Of a stretch of 64,000 nucleotides of DNA, positions 12,501 to 23,662 are shown piece by piece (positions within the stretch are counted from its first letter, which is position 1; each line of letters opens with the position of its first letter). A program made the position numbers and the translations under genes. Location of the stretch: positions 1,571,991-1,635,990 of the forward strand of contig JAEVLN010000012.1 of the NCBI GenBank assembly GCA_018350325.1, read 5' to 3'. Under the pieces are notes generated by a model. That model did no database searches, was not told where the DNA came from, and saw nothing but the letters and a program-made list of their open reading frames with translations. The stretch comes from Globodera rostochiensis. Lineage: Eukaryota; Nematoda; Chromadorea; Rhabditida; Heteroderidae.

Positions 12501-15500
12501 GGGGTTTGAAGTTTTTGTGTACGAGCCCCCGGGGGGCTAAAAGGAGTTACAGGACGGCACTCGTTTTATTTCCAAACATCGCTAATGCATATTCATTTGC
12601 TTTCAGTCCGTCATGAAGGCGCCCGGCTGGCGTCCGTCCTTCAAATATTTCCATTGGTCCCTCTCGACGTTGGGCGCCTTTTTGTGCGTGGCCGTCATGT
12701 TCATCTCCGCCTGGTACTTTGCGCTGGTCGCCATTTTCATCGGCGCCGCCGTGTACAAATGTGAGGGGGGCCGAGGGCATTTTGTGTGGGCATAAAACGG
12801 TTGGAATTCGGGCCGAAAATTGCGCCCGGGGGGACAATTTTGTTTTCAAAATTATGGCATTTTGACCAGAGAACTTTTTTTTGGAAGCCGGAATTCCGGA
12901 TTCCCTTTTTGGCACCCGCTTTTATATTCCCCCGATTTGCGCCACACAGACATTGAGTATATGGGCGCGGAGAAGGAATGGGGTGACGGCCTCAAAGGGT
13001 TGGCGTTGTCCGCCGCGCGCTTTGCACTGCTCAACGTCGACTCGCGCGGCATCACCCACACGCGCAATTGGCGCCCTCAACTGGTAATTGTCGAGAGTGT
13101 TTTGCTTTCTTTGTCCGTCTCGACACCAAAACATCCCCCCGGGGGGCGTTTTGCCTCAATTCCGCTCTCATTTGTCAGTCTCGACACCAAAACATCCCCC
13201 CGGGGGGCGTTTTGCCTCAATTCCGCTCTCATTTGTCAGTCTCGACACCAAAACATCCCCCCGGGGGCGTTTGCCTCAATTCCTCATGTTCAGCTCGTCC
13301 TCCACCCGTCCAAGTCCATGCAGGGCCTTTACACCAATTTGGAGTCCACGCGGCGTGGACTGCTCGCATTTGTGGGCCAACTGAAGGCGGGCAAGGGGCT
13401 GACGCTGGTGGCCGAATGTGTGGAGGGCCAATTCGCCCAAATGGCCGGCGCTGAGCTGGACACAATTCGGGAGGTGCGCAAGAGGACAATTTTTTAGACA
13501 GAAAATTGCTTTTTTTCAATAAATTGCAAAATGTTAAAAATTTAAATAATAAAATTTAATGCAAATTTTTGCCCCAAAGAATTTGCACGACGAAGTGAAG
13601 GCGAGTCGAATCCGCGGCTTCTGCGAGGTGCTGGTGGCCGACCAGTACATCCAGGGCGTCTCCCATCTGATCCAGACCTCCGGGTTGGGCGGACTTCGGC
13701 ACAACAGGCGCGACATGTTTTATAAATTTTTAGGGTTGGCACTACCCGACCCCGCAAATTTATGTCATTTTTTTGGGGATTTCCCAAACCCCGACTTTTT
13801 TTGTATAATGCTTATGCTTTGAAGCTAACAAATTTTAATTTTTAAACAAATTTTTAGCGTTGTCTGCGCGTGGCCCGAACATTGGTCGGCGAGCGGACCG
13901 GTAAAGAATTGAGCTCATTACATTTATTTATTGTTCAAGAAATTTTTTTTAAAAAAGACATTCTTTAGAGCCTAAGCCTAAAAACAAATTTCTTAGGGCA
14001 AAAACCCAATGTTGGAGGCCAATCGATTTGCCCAGCTGATCCGAACAATTGGCGCCGCCGGCTGTGCCGTTTTGGTGCCCAAATATGCCAATGCCTTCCC
14101 GGGCCACAGCGACCGCCTCGCGGGAACAATTGACATTTATTGGGTGGGCTATTAAATCGTGCAAATTCCCCCAAAAAACATTCCTTGGGTTCAGGTCGTA
14201 CATGACGGCGGCCTGCTGATGCTGATCCCATTCCTGCTCATAAAGCATAAGGCAATTAACTCATTCATTACTAATTAGGCACATTTCATTAATTAATTAA
14301 TGTTTTGCCATTTAACTATTTAATTAGACATTAACGCTGCTCGCGCGTTGGCTTTTTTACTTTTTGGTTGAAAATTCGTTTGAAATGTTTGAAATTAAAA
14401 ACTGATTAAAATAAAAAATTGAAAAAAATTGAGTGACCACGGTGGGACTCGAACCCACAATCTCCTGATTAGAAGTCAGGCGCCTTGTCCATTAGGCCAC
14501 GCGGCCTTCGCGTCCAGCGCCCTCCAAACGCCCAATGACAGCGGACAAAAGGGGCGGCCCCCGGCAATTGGGGCGCCGTTACGCGCGCCCCAATTGCCGG
14601 GGGGGGGGACTTTGGGCGTACGCGCGCCATTTTAAAACCAAAAAATTTTTTCAGACGTGGAAAAACACTTCGGTTCGCCTCTTCACATTTGCACAGCCGG
14701 AGGACAACACTTTGCAAATGAAAAGGGTATTATAAAAATTGTGCCAAAATAAAAATTAATAATTTAATTAATTCATTTAAAATTGTGTTGACACCCCCGC
14801 CGACGTCGGGGGTTGAATTGCGGGGTTTTGGGGGGTGAGACTGTCGGGCTCGGAGTTACCCAAATCGGACAGGTTCTGCTTTTTTAAATTTTCAAATTTT
14901 TTCCATTCATTAAATTAAATTAATGTTTCGGGGTCAGGGTTTTTGGGGTTAGAAGAATGTTTGGGTCGGGGAAATCCCCGAAAACTTGCCTAAATTTGCG
15001 GGGACGGGGACGGGGTCGGAGTGCCAACCCTAAAAAAATGCCACGAAATATAATTAAGATTCGAATTTTCAGGACTTGGAACGCTTTTTGTACCATTTGC
15101 GCATTGAGGCGCAAGTGTTCGTGCTGGAGGTGGACTCCACCGAGATCGAGCCGTACGTGTACCAGCGGACGTTGAAGATTGAGGAGCGCATCAAACTGCT
15201 CCGAGAGATGGGCACAAAAAATGAAAAGGTGTCAGACATTCAGGTGAATGCATTGTTTCGTCAAAATCCCTCAACTCAATCCCCCCCCCCTTCCCCTCAG
15301 GCGACGATGGACGAGGCAGTGCTGGTGCGCAAGTACTCGCGGCCCGACTCGGGCGGTCGGAGACGCTCCTCAACCGTTGAGCCGGACGCGCCCTCGCAAG
15401 ACTCCGCAAAGGTGGCGCCCCCCCCCCTTTTTGGCGCGGTGGGCGAGGCGTAATTTCAAATGCATTTTCGGGGGGGGGCACTTTATCGCCGGCGGGTGAG

Positions 15501-17046
15501 TCCTTCCTGTGATCTGTCTGATCAGCAGGCAGGACATCGTTGGGAGAGTCCTGTGATCTGTCTGATCAGCAGACAGGACATCGACGGGAGAGTCCTGTGA
15601 TCTGTCTGATCAGCAGGCAGGACATCGTCGGGAGAGTCCTGTGATCTGTCTGATCAGCAGGCAGGACATCGTCGTGAGAGTGCTGTGATCTGTCTGATCA
15701 GCAGGCAGGACATCGTCGTGAGAGTCCTTTGATCTGTCTGATCAGCAGGCAGGACATCGTCGGGAGAGTCCTGTGATCTGTCTGATCAGCAGAACATCGT
15801 CGGGAGAGTCCTGTGATCTGTCTGATCAGCAGACAGGACATCGACGGGAGAGTCCTGTGATCTGTCTGATCAGCAGGCAGGACATCGTCGTGAGAGTCCT
15901 GTGATCTGTCTGATCAGCAGGACTGATCTGGCGAAAGTTGAGCGGGGATCATCTGCGGGAGTTGCACTTGCCCGTGCAACAGCATGCCCACAAAATATTC
16001 CCCCACATTTTTAAGGCCAACGCTCTGCGCGCTGTGCACGAGGAGGAGGAGGGGGAGCAGTGCGAGGGCGGGGGACAACGGACGGCGGCCAACACGCAAC
16101 AGCAACAGCAGCAGCAACAGCAGCAAACGCCGCTCAAAAACAGCGATGTCAACGGGAACAAAGTGCGCTTCAGCGACAATTCCGTTGAGGTGAACAAAGA
16201 AATGGGATGGAGGGGGAGGAGCGGGGGCGGGTGCCATTTTCAATCAACGGCACAGGTGGCCGGCCGGCCCCTCCCTTTTTGTTGAAATTTTTGGACAAAC
16301 CCCCTGGGGGTCAAAAAGCCTCCGATTGTTAACCCCCCAGGGGACCCGCGAGAGCACCACTCACTTTGAATTGCCCTCGAGAATTTCAATATTTGCCCGC
16401 ACAGATTCATCGCCTCTCATTGGACTCTGCGGACAGTTTTTCGCCTGTCAAAGTGCCGCCCACCAGCGGCGGCGGCGGCCCTTCCCCTCGGGCGACGAAT
16501 ACGCTCATCAACGAAGTATGTGTGCCGTGCCGTGCCGTGCCGTGCCGTCGCGCACTTTTCTTCAATTTGAATTCAATTTGTGCTGCATTTTCAGGCTGCT
16601 CAACCCGTTCCGTCGACGGTGGCACGCATGCACACGGCGTTGAAGCTGAACCAGCACATGCGGGAGTTGAGCGCGGACGCGCAGTTGCTGATCGTCAACC
16701 TGCCAGGCCCACCGGACGTTGGCCAACACGACGCTTACTGTGATTATATATATCAAAATTTAAAATTTAATCCCAACCCTACCGCGAGGGCGCGCCATGT
16801 CCCCACCCAAAATGTCCGGGGGGGGGGGGGGGGGAAACCTTCACAATTGAACCCCCCCCCCCGGCGCCCAAATAATTGTCCCCCGGGTTTTTGTGGGTGA
16901 GAATTGAAGCAGTCCAGCCAATCAATCACTGATTGTTTGTTGTTGTTGATCCAGACATGGAATTCATCGAAGCGTTGACGGAGGGCATCCATCGGGTGCT
17001 GTTGGTGCGCGGCACGGGCTCCGAGGTGGTCACCATCTATTCATGA
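6527..17046 (+). CDS. kcc: K-Cl cotransporter (SLC12 family), about 22 exons
   Basis: Electroneutral K+/Cl- symporter of the plasma membrane, which lowers cell chloride and regulates volume. The start ATG at 6527 opens a Gln-rich disordered N-terminus (exon to 6829). The next exon (6931-7163) ends in KLGTIMGV and the following exon reads [14 protein letters not shown], the KCC TM1 signature. Later exons read [34 protein letters not shown] and [15 protein letters not shown] large extracellular loop (9058 to about 9970) holds a poly-Thr run. The cytosolic domain includes [28 protein letters not shown] and [12 protein letters not shown]. The protein ends [15 protein letters not shown], the typical KCC C-terminus. 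KCC is preferred over NKCC because of the TM1-TM3 wording and this ending. Introns carry tandem repeats, three small mobile elements and an antisense tRNA. Some small exons (for example near 13860, 16320 and 16400) were placed only roughly. Confidence 0.93.
7568..7651. mobile_element. 84-bp TIR element with GATCGAGA satellite core
   Basis: It lies in a cotransporter intron just after the exon ending in GGGPYYM. It begins AGATCCCGGACTTGAAGACC, ends GCGCTCTA, and is flanked by GTTGGTTGGT at 7558-7567 and 7652-7661. The interior alternates GATCGAGA and TCTCGATC and can fold into a long hairpin. It has the same end sequence as the elements at 9689, 17519 and 31841. Confidence 0.7.
8284..8715. repeat. 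11-copy intronic minisatellite, core CTACCCCGGAGGCGCCAT
   Basis: Eleven copies of a conserved core of about 25 bases (CTACCCCGGAGGCGCCAT plus GTTT) are separated by G runs of variable length, giving a period of about 34 to 46 bases. It sits inside a cotransporter intron shortly before the exon starting at 8785. The long frames that cross it (for example repeats of TPEAPCFG) exist because the core has no stop codon in those frames, and they are not genes. Confidence 0.9.
9689..9806. mobile_element. 118-bp TIR element with 9-bp target duplication
   Basis: It begins AGAGCAAGGACCTGAGGACC and ends TCGATCGTCCTCGATCTA. Perfect 9-base repeats ATTCAAAAT flank it at 9680-9688 and 9807-9815. It is intronic in the cotransporter gene, non-coding, and shares its ends with the 7568 element. 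Confidence 0.75.
11031..11205. repeat. CCCCCGGGGG minisatellite, left part
   Basis: Units resemble CGAACCCCCGGGGGAATTG followed by AAG and a T-rich spacer, with a period of about 35-40 bases. The array continues at 12427-12540 with units such as GAGCCCCCGGGGGGTTTGAAG. The 1.2-kb inverted-repeat element at 11216 therefore inserted into a pre-existing array within a cotransporter intron. Confidence 0.75.
11216..12419. mobile_element. 1.2-kb foldback-like element with GGATTTCGGAT satellite ends
   Basis: The termini CCAGGGTTGCAACGGAT and ATCCGTTGCAACCCTGG are perfect inverted repeats. The direct repeat TGTGGA lies on both sides (11210-11215 and 12420-12425). Inside each end are about 130 to 180 bases of short units (CGGATTTCGGATATCGGAT variants) in opposite orientation. 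The roughly 850-base middle is AT-rich and non-coding. No transposase was seen, so it is non-autonomous. An 11545-11720 sub-segment (GGGGCGTAACCAG onward) resembles a motif also found at 21793-21966 and 50090-50165, and may be a nested older insertion. Confidence 0.75.
12427..12540. repeat. CCCCCGGGGG minisatellite, right part
   Basis: Continuation of the array interrupted by the foldback element. Three units contain GAACCCCGGGGGAG or GAGCCCCCGGGGGG plus TTTTTGTGTAC. Confidence 0.75.
13119..13290. repeat. 61-bp tandem repeat, about 3 copies
   Basis: Nearly identical 61-base units start TCGACACCAAAACATC at 13120, 13181 and 13242. Each contains CCCCCCGGGGGG and GCCTCAATTCCGCTCTC. The last unit is truncated and runs into the acceptor of the next cotransporter exon. 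The near identity implies recent expansion. Confidence 0.9.
14434..14506 (-). tRNA. tRNA-Arg (anticodon TCT)
   Basis: On the minus strand the 73-base sequence forms a full cloverleaf. The acceptor stem GGCCGCG pairs with CGTGGTC (two G-U pairs) and the discriminator base is A. The D arm contains TGGCCTAATGGACAAGGC. The anticodon arm CTGAC-TTCTAAT-CAG places TCT at positions 34-36 (plus-strand 14471-14473). The T arm includes GGTTCGAGTCC. No intron is present and CCA is not encoded. The gene lies antisense in a cotransporter intron between the exon ending near 14250 and the one at about 14655. Confidence 0.95.
15497..15925. repeat. 44-bp minisatellite, about 10 copies
   Basis: The unit has a period of 44 bases and contains GTCCTGTGATCTG, TCTGATCAGCAG and GCAGGACATCGTCGGGA. 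Each unit has a short inverted repeat (GTCCTG versus CAGGAC around TGATCA). Copy-to-copy changes are few (GTCGG, GTCGT, GACGG), and one copy is shortened near 15790. The final partial unit, ending GATCAGCAG, abuts the next cotransporter coding segment, so repeat sequence may provide the 3' splice site. Confidence 0.93.
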
Positions 17047-17987
17047 CTCGACTCGACTCGACGCGTTCACCCCCAACAACTTTTACCCTTTTACATCCCC
17101 AACAACTTTTACACACTCATCTCATGGCCTCAACACATGCAATTGCATTTTTGTCCCTCAACAATTTTATGTTCTTTTTATTCACCGCGCATACAAAACG
17201 CGTTTTTTGTTCCCATGCCCTCCCCCAACCGGAACGGACGACGCGCGGCGCGTGCGGCCAGATCACCACAGAGAAGGCGACAGACAGAACGCCAATTTTG
17301 GAAAAAAATGCCAAATTTAAAATTGGAATATTTTATGTTATGGCACTTTTTCTGGTGATGATCTCTCCGGCCGCCGCCGCCGCCAATGTTCAAATAAATG
17401 TGTTCGCTTTTTGTCATTTTTCAAAGAGTGCTACGGTTTCCTCTCTCTTTATACGGTACTATATTATTATGATTGATTGATTGATTATTGATTAATTGAT
17501 TGATGCACACGACGGGCTAGTGTGATCGGACCGATCGAGATTCTCGGTGTAAATCTTGACAAGTTTTTTTTTTGAGATTATCGATCGAAATAATCGGTGT
17601 TTTTTTTTTAATCAAAATCTCTATCGGTCCTCAAGTCCGATCTCTCTAATACGGACGGCACGGCACACAGACTCTCTCTTCTCCTTCTGTTGACAAAATT
17701 TTGTTGGAAAACCCAAAATTAATATTTTATTATTATTATTACAAAATAAAAATTCATTTTTTGTGGCATCCATCGATTTGTTTTTTTACTTATATTTTCA
17801 CTGCATTTTTTATGTTTTGTTTTAGCAATTTTCACCATTTTTCGTCCGCCCAAAAATGTTTTATAATTAACGCAAATAAATTTTTAAAAATTCAACAAAT
17901 AATTGCGCCGAAGAATCATTTTTATTTCACACAATTCATTTAGAGTTTTTTGGCAGTGAATTTCGCTTTTTCATTTAAAAAACATTT
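17047..17987. other. spacer between convergent cotransporter and hydrolase genes
   Basis: 3'UTR and spacer sequence. It holds an ATTGATTGATT simple repeat near 17470-17500, one TIR element (17519-17648) and AT-rich sequence. No exon was recognised. Confidence 0.5.
17519..17648. mobile_element. TIR element of the AGAG-ATCGGACTTGAG family
   Basis: The right end reads ATCGGTCCTCAAGTCCGAT followed by CTCTCTA. Its reverse complement matches the left ends of the elements at 7568 and 31841. The interior has CGATCGAGATTCTCGG and related short units. A clear target duplication was not found. Confidence 0.55.
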
Positions 17988-20253
17988 TTATCGTAAAATT
18001 GCCTCCGGCACTTTGGCGTTTCGTGCCGTCGCCATTTGCTGCGGCGCATTGTCCTCCTCCCGGCAAATTTGTGCCAAAATGCAATCCAACGCATTGACCA
18101 CCGTGGAAGTGTCCTTTTTTAGTTAAATAAATTAAAAATTATTTTTTAAAAAATGATGCCAATTTTTCTGGCATTTTTTCTATTTGAAAAATTCTCACCG
18201 TTATCACATGCCCACAGGGCACCACGTGCATTGCCTTGTCCGGTGACGGCAATTGACGCAAAAGTTCGACGCCATTCGCAACTGGCACCAACTTTTAAAG
18301 CGAGCGAATGGGTGGCCAATTAATTAATTAATTATAATTAATTACATAATTAAATTTTGCCCACAAAATATGCAAAAGTCTTCGCTGTATAATTTATTAT
18401 TTTAATTCGCTTAACATTGTTCTGTTTTAGTGCCAATTTTCAATTTTTCCGAATGAATGAATGGGCGGCTAAAACCCCAAAAATTTTAAATATTTATTTA
18501 TTTTATTCTTTTTTCACATTTTTATTCATAAAATATGTGTTAATTAAAACAAATTTAAGTTCCCCCCATTATTCACTTTGTCGTGGAGTCCGTGAACAAT
18601 TCGAATTGGAAAGTTCAGCGCCGGCGGCGACGTGTCGCGTCGAAGAATGCAATTCTGAAAGCACACAAAAATTTAAAAAATTAGCAAATTTAAAACGATT
18701 TAAAAAACAATTAAAAATTGGGTTGGCGCCGTACCTTTTCGTAGTCCAGCAGACTGTCCATGGACACGCGCAGGCGGACTGTCCGGTCGGCGCTCGGGTG
18801 GTCCACCGGGAGGCCGGCCCTTGGGGGGAAGTTGACGGACGTTCGATTGAAATGCCCCCCGAGGGGATTGTTCGGCATTTTTGTTTCAAAATTCTTTCCT
18901 TTTTAAATTCAACTTTTACAATTCCCCCGCCCCCCCCCCCGGCCCTTGGGAATGCCCCCCGAGGGGATTTTTCGGCATTTTTTATTTAAATTCAATTTTT
19001 AAAGCCCCCCCCCCCGCCCGCCCGCCCGCCCGCCCGCCCCACCTCAACGCGTCCCAACGGTCGGGCAAAACTTTGTGCACGTAATTGGGCAGTTCCATGC
19101 CAACCGCGGGCGACAACAGCAGAAGGCCTTTTGGACGGAAATTGTCTTAAGTTGAAAAGCGCTGCGCGTGCCGTGCCGTTACCCGCCAAATGCTGTGCCA
19201 ACGGTGGCGAATGCCAAAGCGCGCGCAGCAGCGCCTGCGCGCCTGCCGACACGCACGCGGCGATGGTGCGCTGCCGCCTGGGCCTGGCCGTTGCGCGCGG
19301 TGACGCGTCCGCCGCCGCCGCCGCCGTCCGTTCGCCGCGCGTCAATTCGGCCGCAATGTCTCGCACTTTTGTGTTAGCAAATGAATCCCCCGGGGGCTAT
19401 TTATTTTGTCATTTGAAGATGACCGCTGATCAGAAATGAAACAATCCTCCGGTTAAATCTTTCGTTTTCGAAGCCCCCCCCCCTCTCTGTTCAACGGTCT
19501 GATCATTTGGCAAGTTCTGTCTGTCTAATCAATCATGATCATCGCTGTCTGATCAAAACAAAGTGCTGACAAAAATAGGCCACCGCCGCTTCGATCGGTG
19601 GGAGCTTTTGTGGCCAAAAAAATTGTGTGATCCAAACCAAATTCTATTTTGATGTTAATTGATTTATTTAAACTAGGCTTACTCCCCGATCCCGAAAATA
19701 AGGGCGTTCCCGACCCCGAGACATGGCCAACCCCGACTTTTCCGCCCCCGAGGGGTCGGGGAACAACTCCAATTTAAAGACATATTCACGGCGCTTACCC
19801 CAACTGTCCACTGCCCAAACATGGCTCGGGTCGCCGTAATGTGCGTATTCGACCCTAAAAAACCAATTAAAACCAATTAACTGCTTGTCGCTCTTCACAT
19901 ATAAAAATAATTATTTATTATTTATTAATTATTATTCAATTAACACAAAACATTTGGAATTGAATGGCCTTCTGCCGCGCCCACTGTGCCGCCAATTGGG
20001 CTTCCCCTCCGGCGCAGCCGAGCCCGTGGCAAAACAACAAACGGAGGGCGGCCGGCGAACGCATTTTTGTTGAACAAATTAAATTATTCCTTGGGGATGA
20101 TATGTAAATTCGTTAAATAAATTGAAATTCAATTTTTTGCACAAAAATATATTTTAAAAAGTATTCAAAAATTGTTTGCGCATTTCCGCGGCAATAAATA
20201 ATGGGGGTTGACAACGACGACGGCCTTTGCCTTTCCCAATTTTTGCTCGACAT
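17988..20253 (-). CDS. ABHD10-like alpha/beta hydrolase
   Basis: ABHD10 enzymes are mitochondrial serine hydrolases (depalmitoylase or acyl-glucuronide esterase in mammals). Minus-strand exons in order: LRLLFCHGLGCAGGEAQLAA (about 20050-19960), VEYAHYGDPSHVWAVDSWG (about 19855-19798), the exon at about 19372-19190 with AACVSAGAQALLRAL, the exon GLLLLSPAVGMELPNYVHKV, RLRVSMDSLLDYEK, FPIRIVHGLHDK, LVPVANGVELLRQLPSPDKA with HVVPCGHVIT, and a last exon ending NAKVPEAILR and TAA at 17988. The likely triad is Ser in CVSAG (instead of the usual GSSLGG), Asp in GLHDK and His in CGHVI. The start is uncertain: ATG at 20253 gives MSSKNWERQRPSS, and ATG at 20064 gives MRSPAALRLLF. A fragment of a GGTCGGGG element sits in an intron at 19674-19770. 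The family call rests on exon order and the three catalytic segments. Confidence 0.7.
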
Positions 20254-21547
20254 TTAAAACGTTTTTTTTGCACATTTTGGCGGCGCGCACTTTTTGAGTT
20301 TGAGAAATGTGTTCAGACGACGCGAAACAGCAGCAATTTGTGGATGAATGAGTTCAGCAGCAGCAGCGCATTGACCTCATTTCGTTCGTCGGATGGGCGG
20401 GGGGGGGGAGGTGAAGACGTTGAGGAACATTCACTCACTGCTCTTGGGGGGGGGGGGGGACGGGAGAACAACCGGATCCAAGCCGAGCCGATCCGATCAC
20501 ACTAAGAGTCAGGAACGAAACCCGAAGCGCCGCAGGCTGATCTGATCGCGGACCAATTCCGTGTCGGGACGGACAATGCTTTTGCCTGTGTTTAACGCCA
20601 CGTTCAAGTGCCATCCCTCCCCCCCCCCCCGCCGCAGACAGACAATGGCACAATTATTTTGTAATTTAATTATTTTAGCAATTTAGACACCCCCGCCCCC
20701 CATCAACAATTCTTGAATGTGCCGTCCTCTCATTTTTATTTTACAGTCGACTGCGATCAATTTGAATACAACAAAAATGCGTCACACCAAACAAAGGCAG
20801 GCGCTGAAACCCCCGCAGGACACATTTTGGCCGTCGATGTTTTTTGTGTCCTTTTAAGTGCCCGAGAAAATCTCCGGTGGTTTCAACCCTTAAGCAAAAA
20901 AAGCACAACAAAATTAACAGAAAAAATGGTTGAAACAAAAATTTAATAGAAAGAAACGAGCGCGCGCGACATAACAACAACAAATAATGGGGGGGGGGGA
21001 TAATTAATGACAATACAAATAAAGATAAGTGTGTGCGTGTGAATTAATAATTAAATCTCTCTGGGAACAGAAGCGAACGACGGCGCCAAACAAAATATCA
21101 TGCGAAGAGGGCGGCGGGGGGGGGGCATATTAATGGACATATTTAATGGGCAAATGCCACGGCACAATCAATCGGACACTTTTCACTAATCACTCCGGGC
21201 CCCCGGTGGATGCTGTAAAAAAAATGATTGGAAAATTACACATCGGATAAATACAGTAAATTAATGATCAATTAATTCACTAAATATTGCGGAATTAAGG
21301 GCTCGGATACATTTGTTATTCGAGTGACCAGGCGGGCATGGAATTAATTTTTTTGGCATTTTCTCAAGAAGCCGCTCAAAATTTCGAACAAAATTTCCAG
21401 GGACTGTTCGGGCCTGCCCCAAAAACACAAACGAATCCGAACCGGGCCAAGCCAAGCTAAGCCCCAAAACATTCATCGTAAAAAGCAAAAACAAAAAAAA
21501 TGCCAAACCCTCCCGACACCCCCCTACGGCTGTTTTTTGTTTTTGTT
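20254..21547. other. spacer between hydrolase 5' end and twinfilin 3' end
   Basis: G-run blocks near 20400, 20450 and 21110, CAG-rich patches, and AT-rich sequence. Short open frames here lack recognisable domains. Part of the right side is probably twinfilin 3'UTR. Confidence 0.4.
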
Positions 21548-23662
21548 TCATTGGACGACTTTTGTGATGCGCCGTGAGCCCGCGCCGGGGGGCAGCGGAC
21601 GCTCAAATTGGGCGGCCATTTGGGCGGACGGCGGCTGTGCCGGCGGCTCGGGCGTCACGTAGGCCATCAGAGCAGCCAAGTCCAACTTCTCGCGGCTGTC
21701 CAACTCGACCTGAAACACCCCAAAAATAAACGACCAGCTTTTTATGCGCAATCGATACAACTAACCGTGAGAGCGGAGGAGGGAACATGAGCGGAGCCAG
21801 GGGGGTCCGGTCCCCAACCCCCCCCCGAAAATTTTTTTAAGAGAAAAAAAACCAAAAGGGGCCCCTTTTGTTTTTCGAAATTTTGTAATTTTTGGACCAA
21901 AAATACACCCCTAAGAATCGACTTTTGGATCGCCCCCCTCCCCCGAAAAAAATTCCTGGCTCCGCCCTTGGGAGGGAAGACTCGAAATTTTAGGAGGTTG
22001 GGCTTGTTGTTGTTTTTTTTGTTGAAAATTCAACATATTTTTTTTTGTCGGGACACCTCCCAAAAGTGTGTCCCCCGCTCTCCGCTAACACATAAAATGC
22101 AATTGACTGAACCGCCCCGCTCACTTTTTGGTCAATGCGCACGCCCAACGGACCGCGCAGTTCGCCGATCAGTGGCCCCTTGCAGGAGGAGTACAGCATC
22201 TTCTCTTTGATGGTGCACGCGTCGGACGGTGGGACAGAGTAAAGAAAAACTGAAGGACAACAATTTGCATAAATTGCGGTAAAAAAACAGCTCCAACATG
22301 TTGGCGCCGTTGGCACGGCATCGTTGTCCACCACGCCGCGCAGTCGGAACAGGGAGTAGCGCGGCTTGTTCGGCGGGATCAGCGCTGCCGTCGCCTCCCC
22401 GCCAGCACTGAGCGCTTCCGGAGAAGCCACACGCGCACAATACGTCTCCAACTTGATGGCCTCATTCAAACAGTCCACCGAAAGTTGCACAAAGTCCAAT
22501 TCGCCGTTGGCAAATTCTTTCAGACGTTTTTCCGCGTCCTAAATTTTAAAATTTATTTTTTTAACAATAGTAATTATTCCTACAGAAAATTTAGACACGA
22601 ATTTGCAGAAAAATGAATGAACGCCCTGTCCCAGATGTGATCGGATCGATGAAAGTGACTCTGATCAGCAGTGAGTGATCAATAGAATCGATCACCTGAT
22701 CGATGGGGAACTGAACGCCCCGCAGCGTTTGGTTGGCGTGCATCGAAAACGGAATGTTCGCCCGCTCCTTGGCCACTGTGCTCAGCTCGCGCTCAACAAA
22801 AGACATTGGCCGCGTGTCCTCGGCCCCGTCGTCGTCCTCCTAAAATGTCCACATTTTTTTTGTGTTTCCAATGAAAAAAAATCATTTGAAAACCTTGGCC
22901 AAATGCGTGTCGCCGTCGCCCTGGAGATGACGCTTCTCAAACTGGTCCAACTCCAACTCATTTTGGTTGGCAATTTGGTACTCGGCACGGATGAAAGATT
23001 GGCCAAATTCGGACTAAAAATGGCAACAACAAAAAAAAAGGGCTTTCAAATTCAATTAACAAAAAGTTTTGTACTTTAAACGTCGCTTTTGTGGCGGCCA
23101 ACAACATTTTGTCGCGTACCGATGCTTTGTCATCGGCAAAACTGTGAAAAGAAAATGGATAAAAAAAATGTCAACCAAAATCCGATCAATCGTAACCTGA
23201 TCAGTATCCAATCGTGGCCCGAGTCGAAACGGAACAGCACAAAACATGGCTCATAAGCATCCACACAGTCGGGCAAACTGCCAAAAATTTTTAAATGAAA
23301 ATTACATTTATATAAAATCAAAAATTCCAATAAACCTCTAAAATTTCCTTTTTTGCTCACCATTTTTTCCAGTCTTTACGCCAATCCTTCGACGGCTTCA
23401 AAGTGTGATTCACACAAAGGCGCTCTAAAAGGGGAAAAAATGAATTTAAACGAAAAAAATGCAAATGCAAATTTGCCCACCGTTGTTGATAACAATTTTG
23501 CCAAAACGAATTTTGCACTGTTTGCACTGCTCAAAAAAGTTTAACAGATGATCATCGGCTGAAAAAAATGTTCAAATTTGGAGTTGATGAGATAATTTCC
23601 ACTTTAATCAATTGTGTGAGAGTGAATTTACCCAACTTTAAATCTTTTTTTGTTGTGAGCAT
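21548..23662 (-). CDS. twf: twinfilin (two ADF-homology domains)
   Basis: Twinfilin binds actin monomers, caps barbed ends and contacts capping protein in the cytoplasm. First ADF domain: exons with LLNFFEQCKQCKIRFGKIV, LKPSKDWRKDWKKM, AYEPCFVLFRFDSGHDWILI and SFADDKASVRDKMLLAATKA. Linker and second ADF domain: NELELDQFEKRHLQGDGDTH, RPMSFVERELSTVAKE, NQTLRGVQFPID, FVQLSVDCLNEAIKLE and PRYSLFRLRG. Then KEKMLYSSCKGPL, the twinfilin counterpart of the actin-binding helix. The tail ends ERPLPPGAGSRRITKVVQ, matching the basic twinfilin C-terminus. The start is the ATG at 23662 (MLTTKKDLKL), chosen because it splices in frame to the ADF exon; another first exon is possible. An insertion with TIR-like ends GGAGCCAGG and CCTGGCTCC lies in an intron (21793-21966). 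Confidence 0.9.
21793..21966. mobile_element. small inverted-repeat element (GCGGAGCCAGG ends)
   Basis: It starts GCGGAGCCAGGGGG and ends CCTGGCTCCGCCC. The interior is C- and T-rich with no coding capacity. Partial relatives (GGGGCGTAACCAG and CCGTAGCCAGGGG) occur at 11545 and 50090 and are also intronic. Target duplication is not evident. Confidence 0.5.

Noticed and set aside
15497..15925. Regular repeat array that superficially resembles a CRISPR array
   Set aside because: Units are contiguous 44-mers with no variable spacers, in an intron of a eukaryotic gene; it is a minisatellite.
20713..20946. 77-codon plus-strand ORF
   Set aside because: No domain similarity or supporting splice structure; likely chance in AT-rich spacer.
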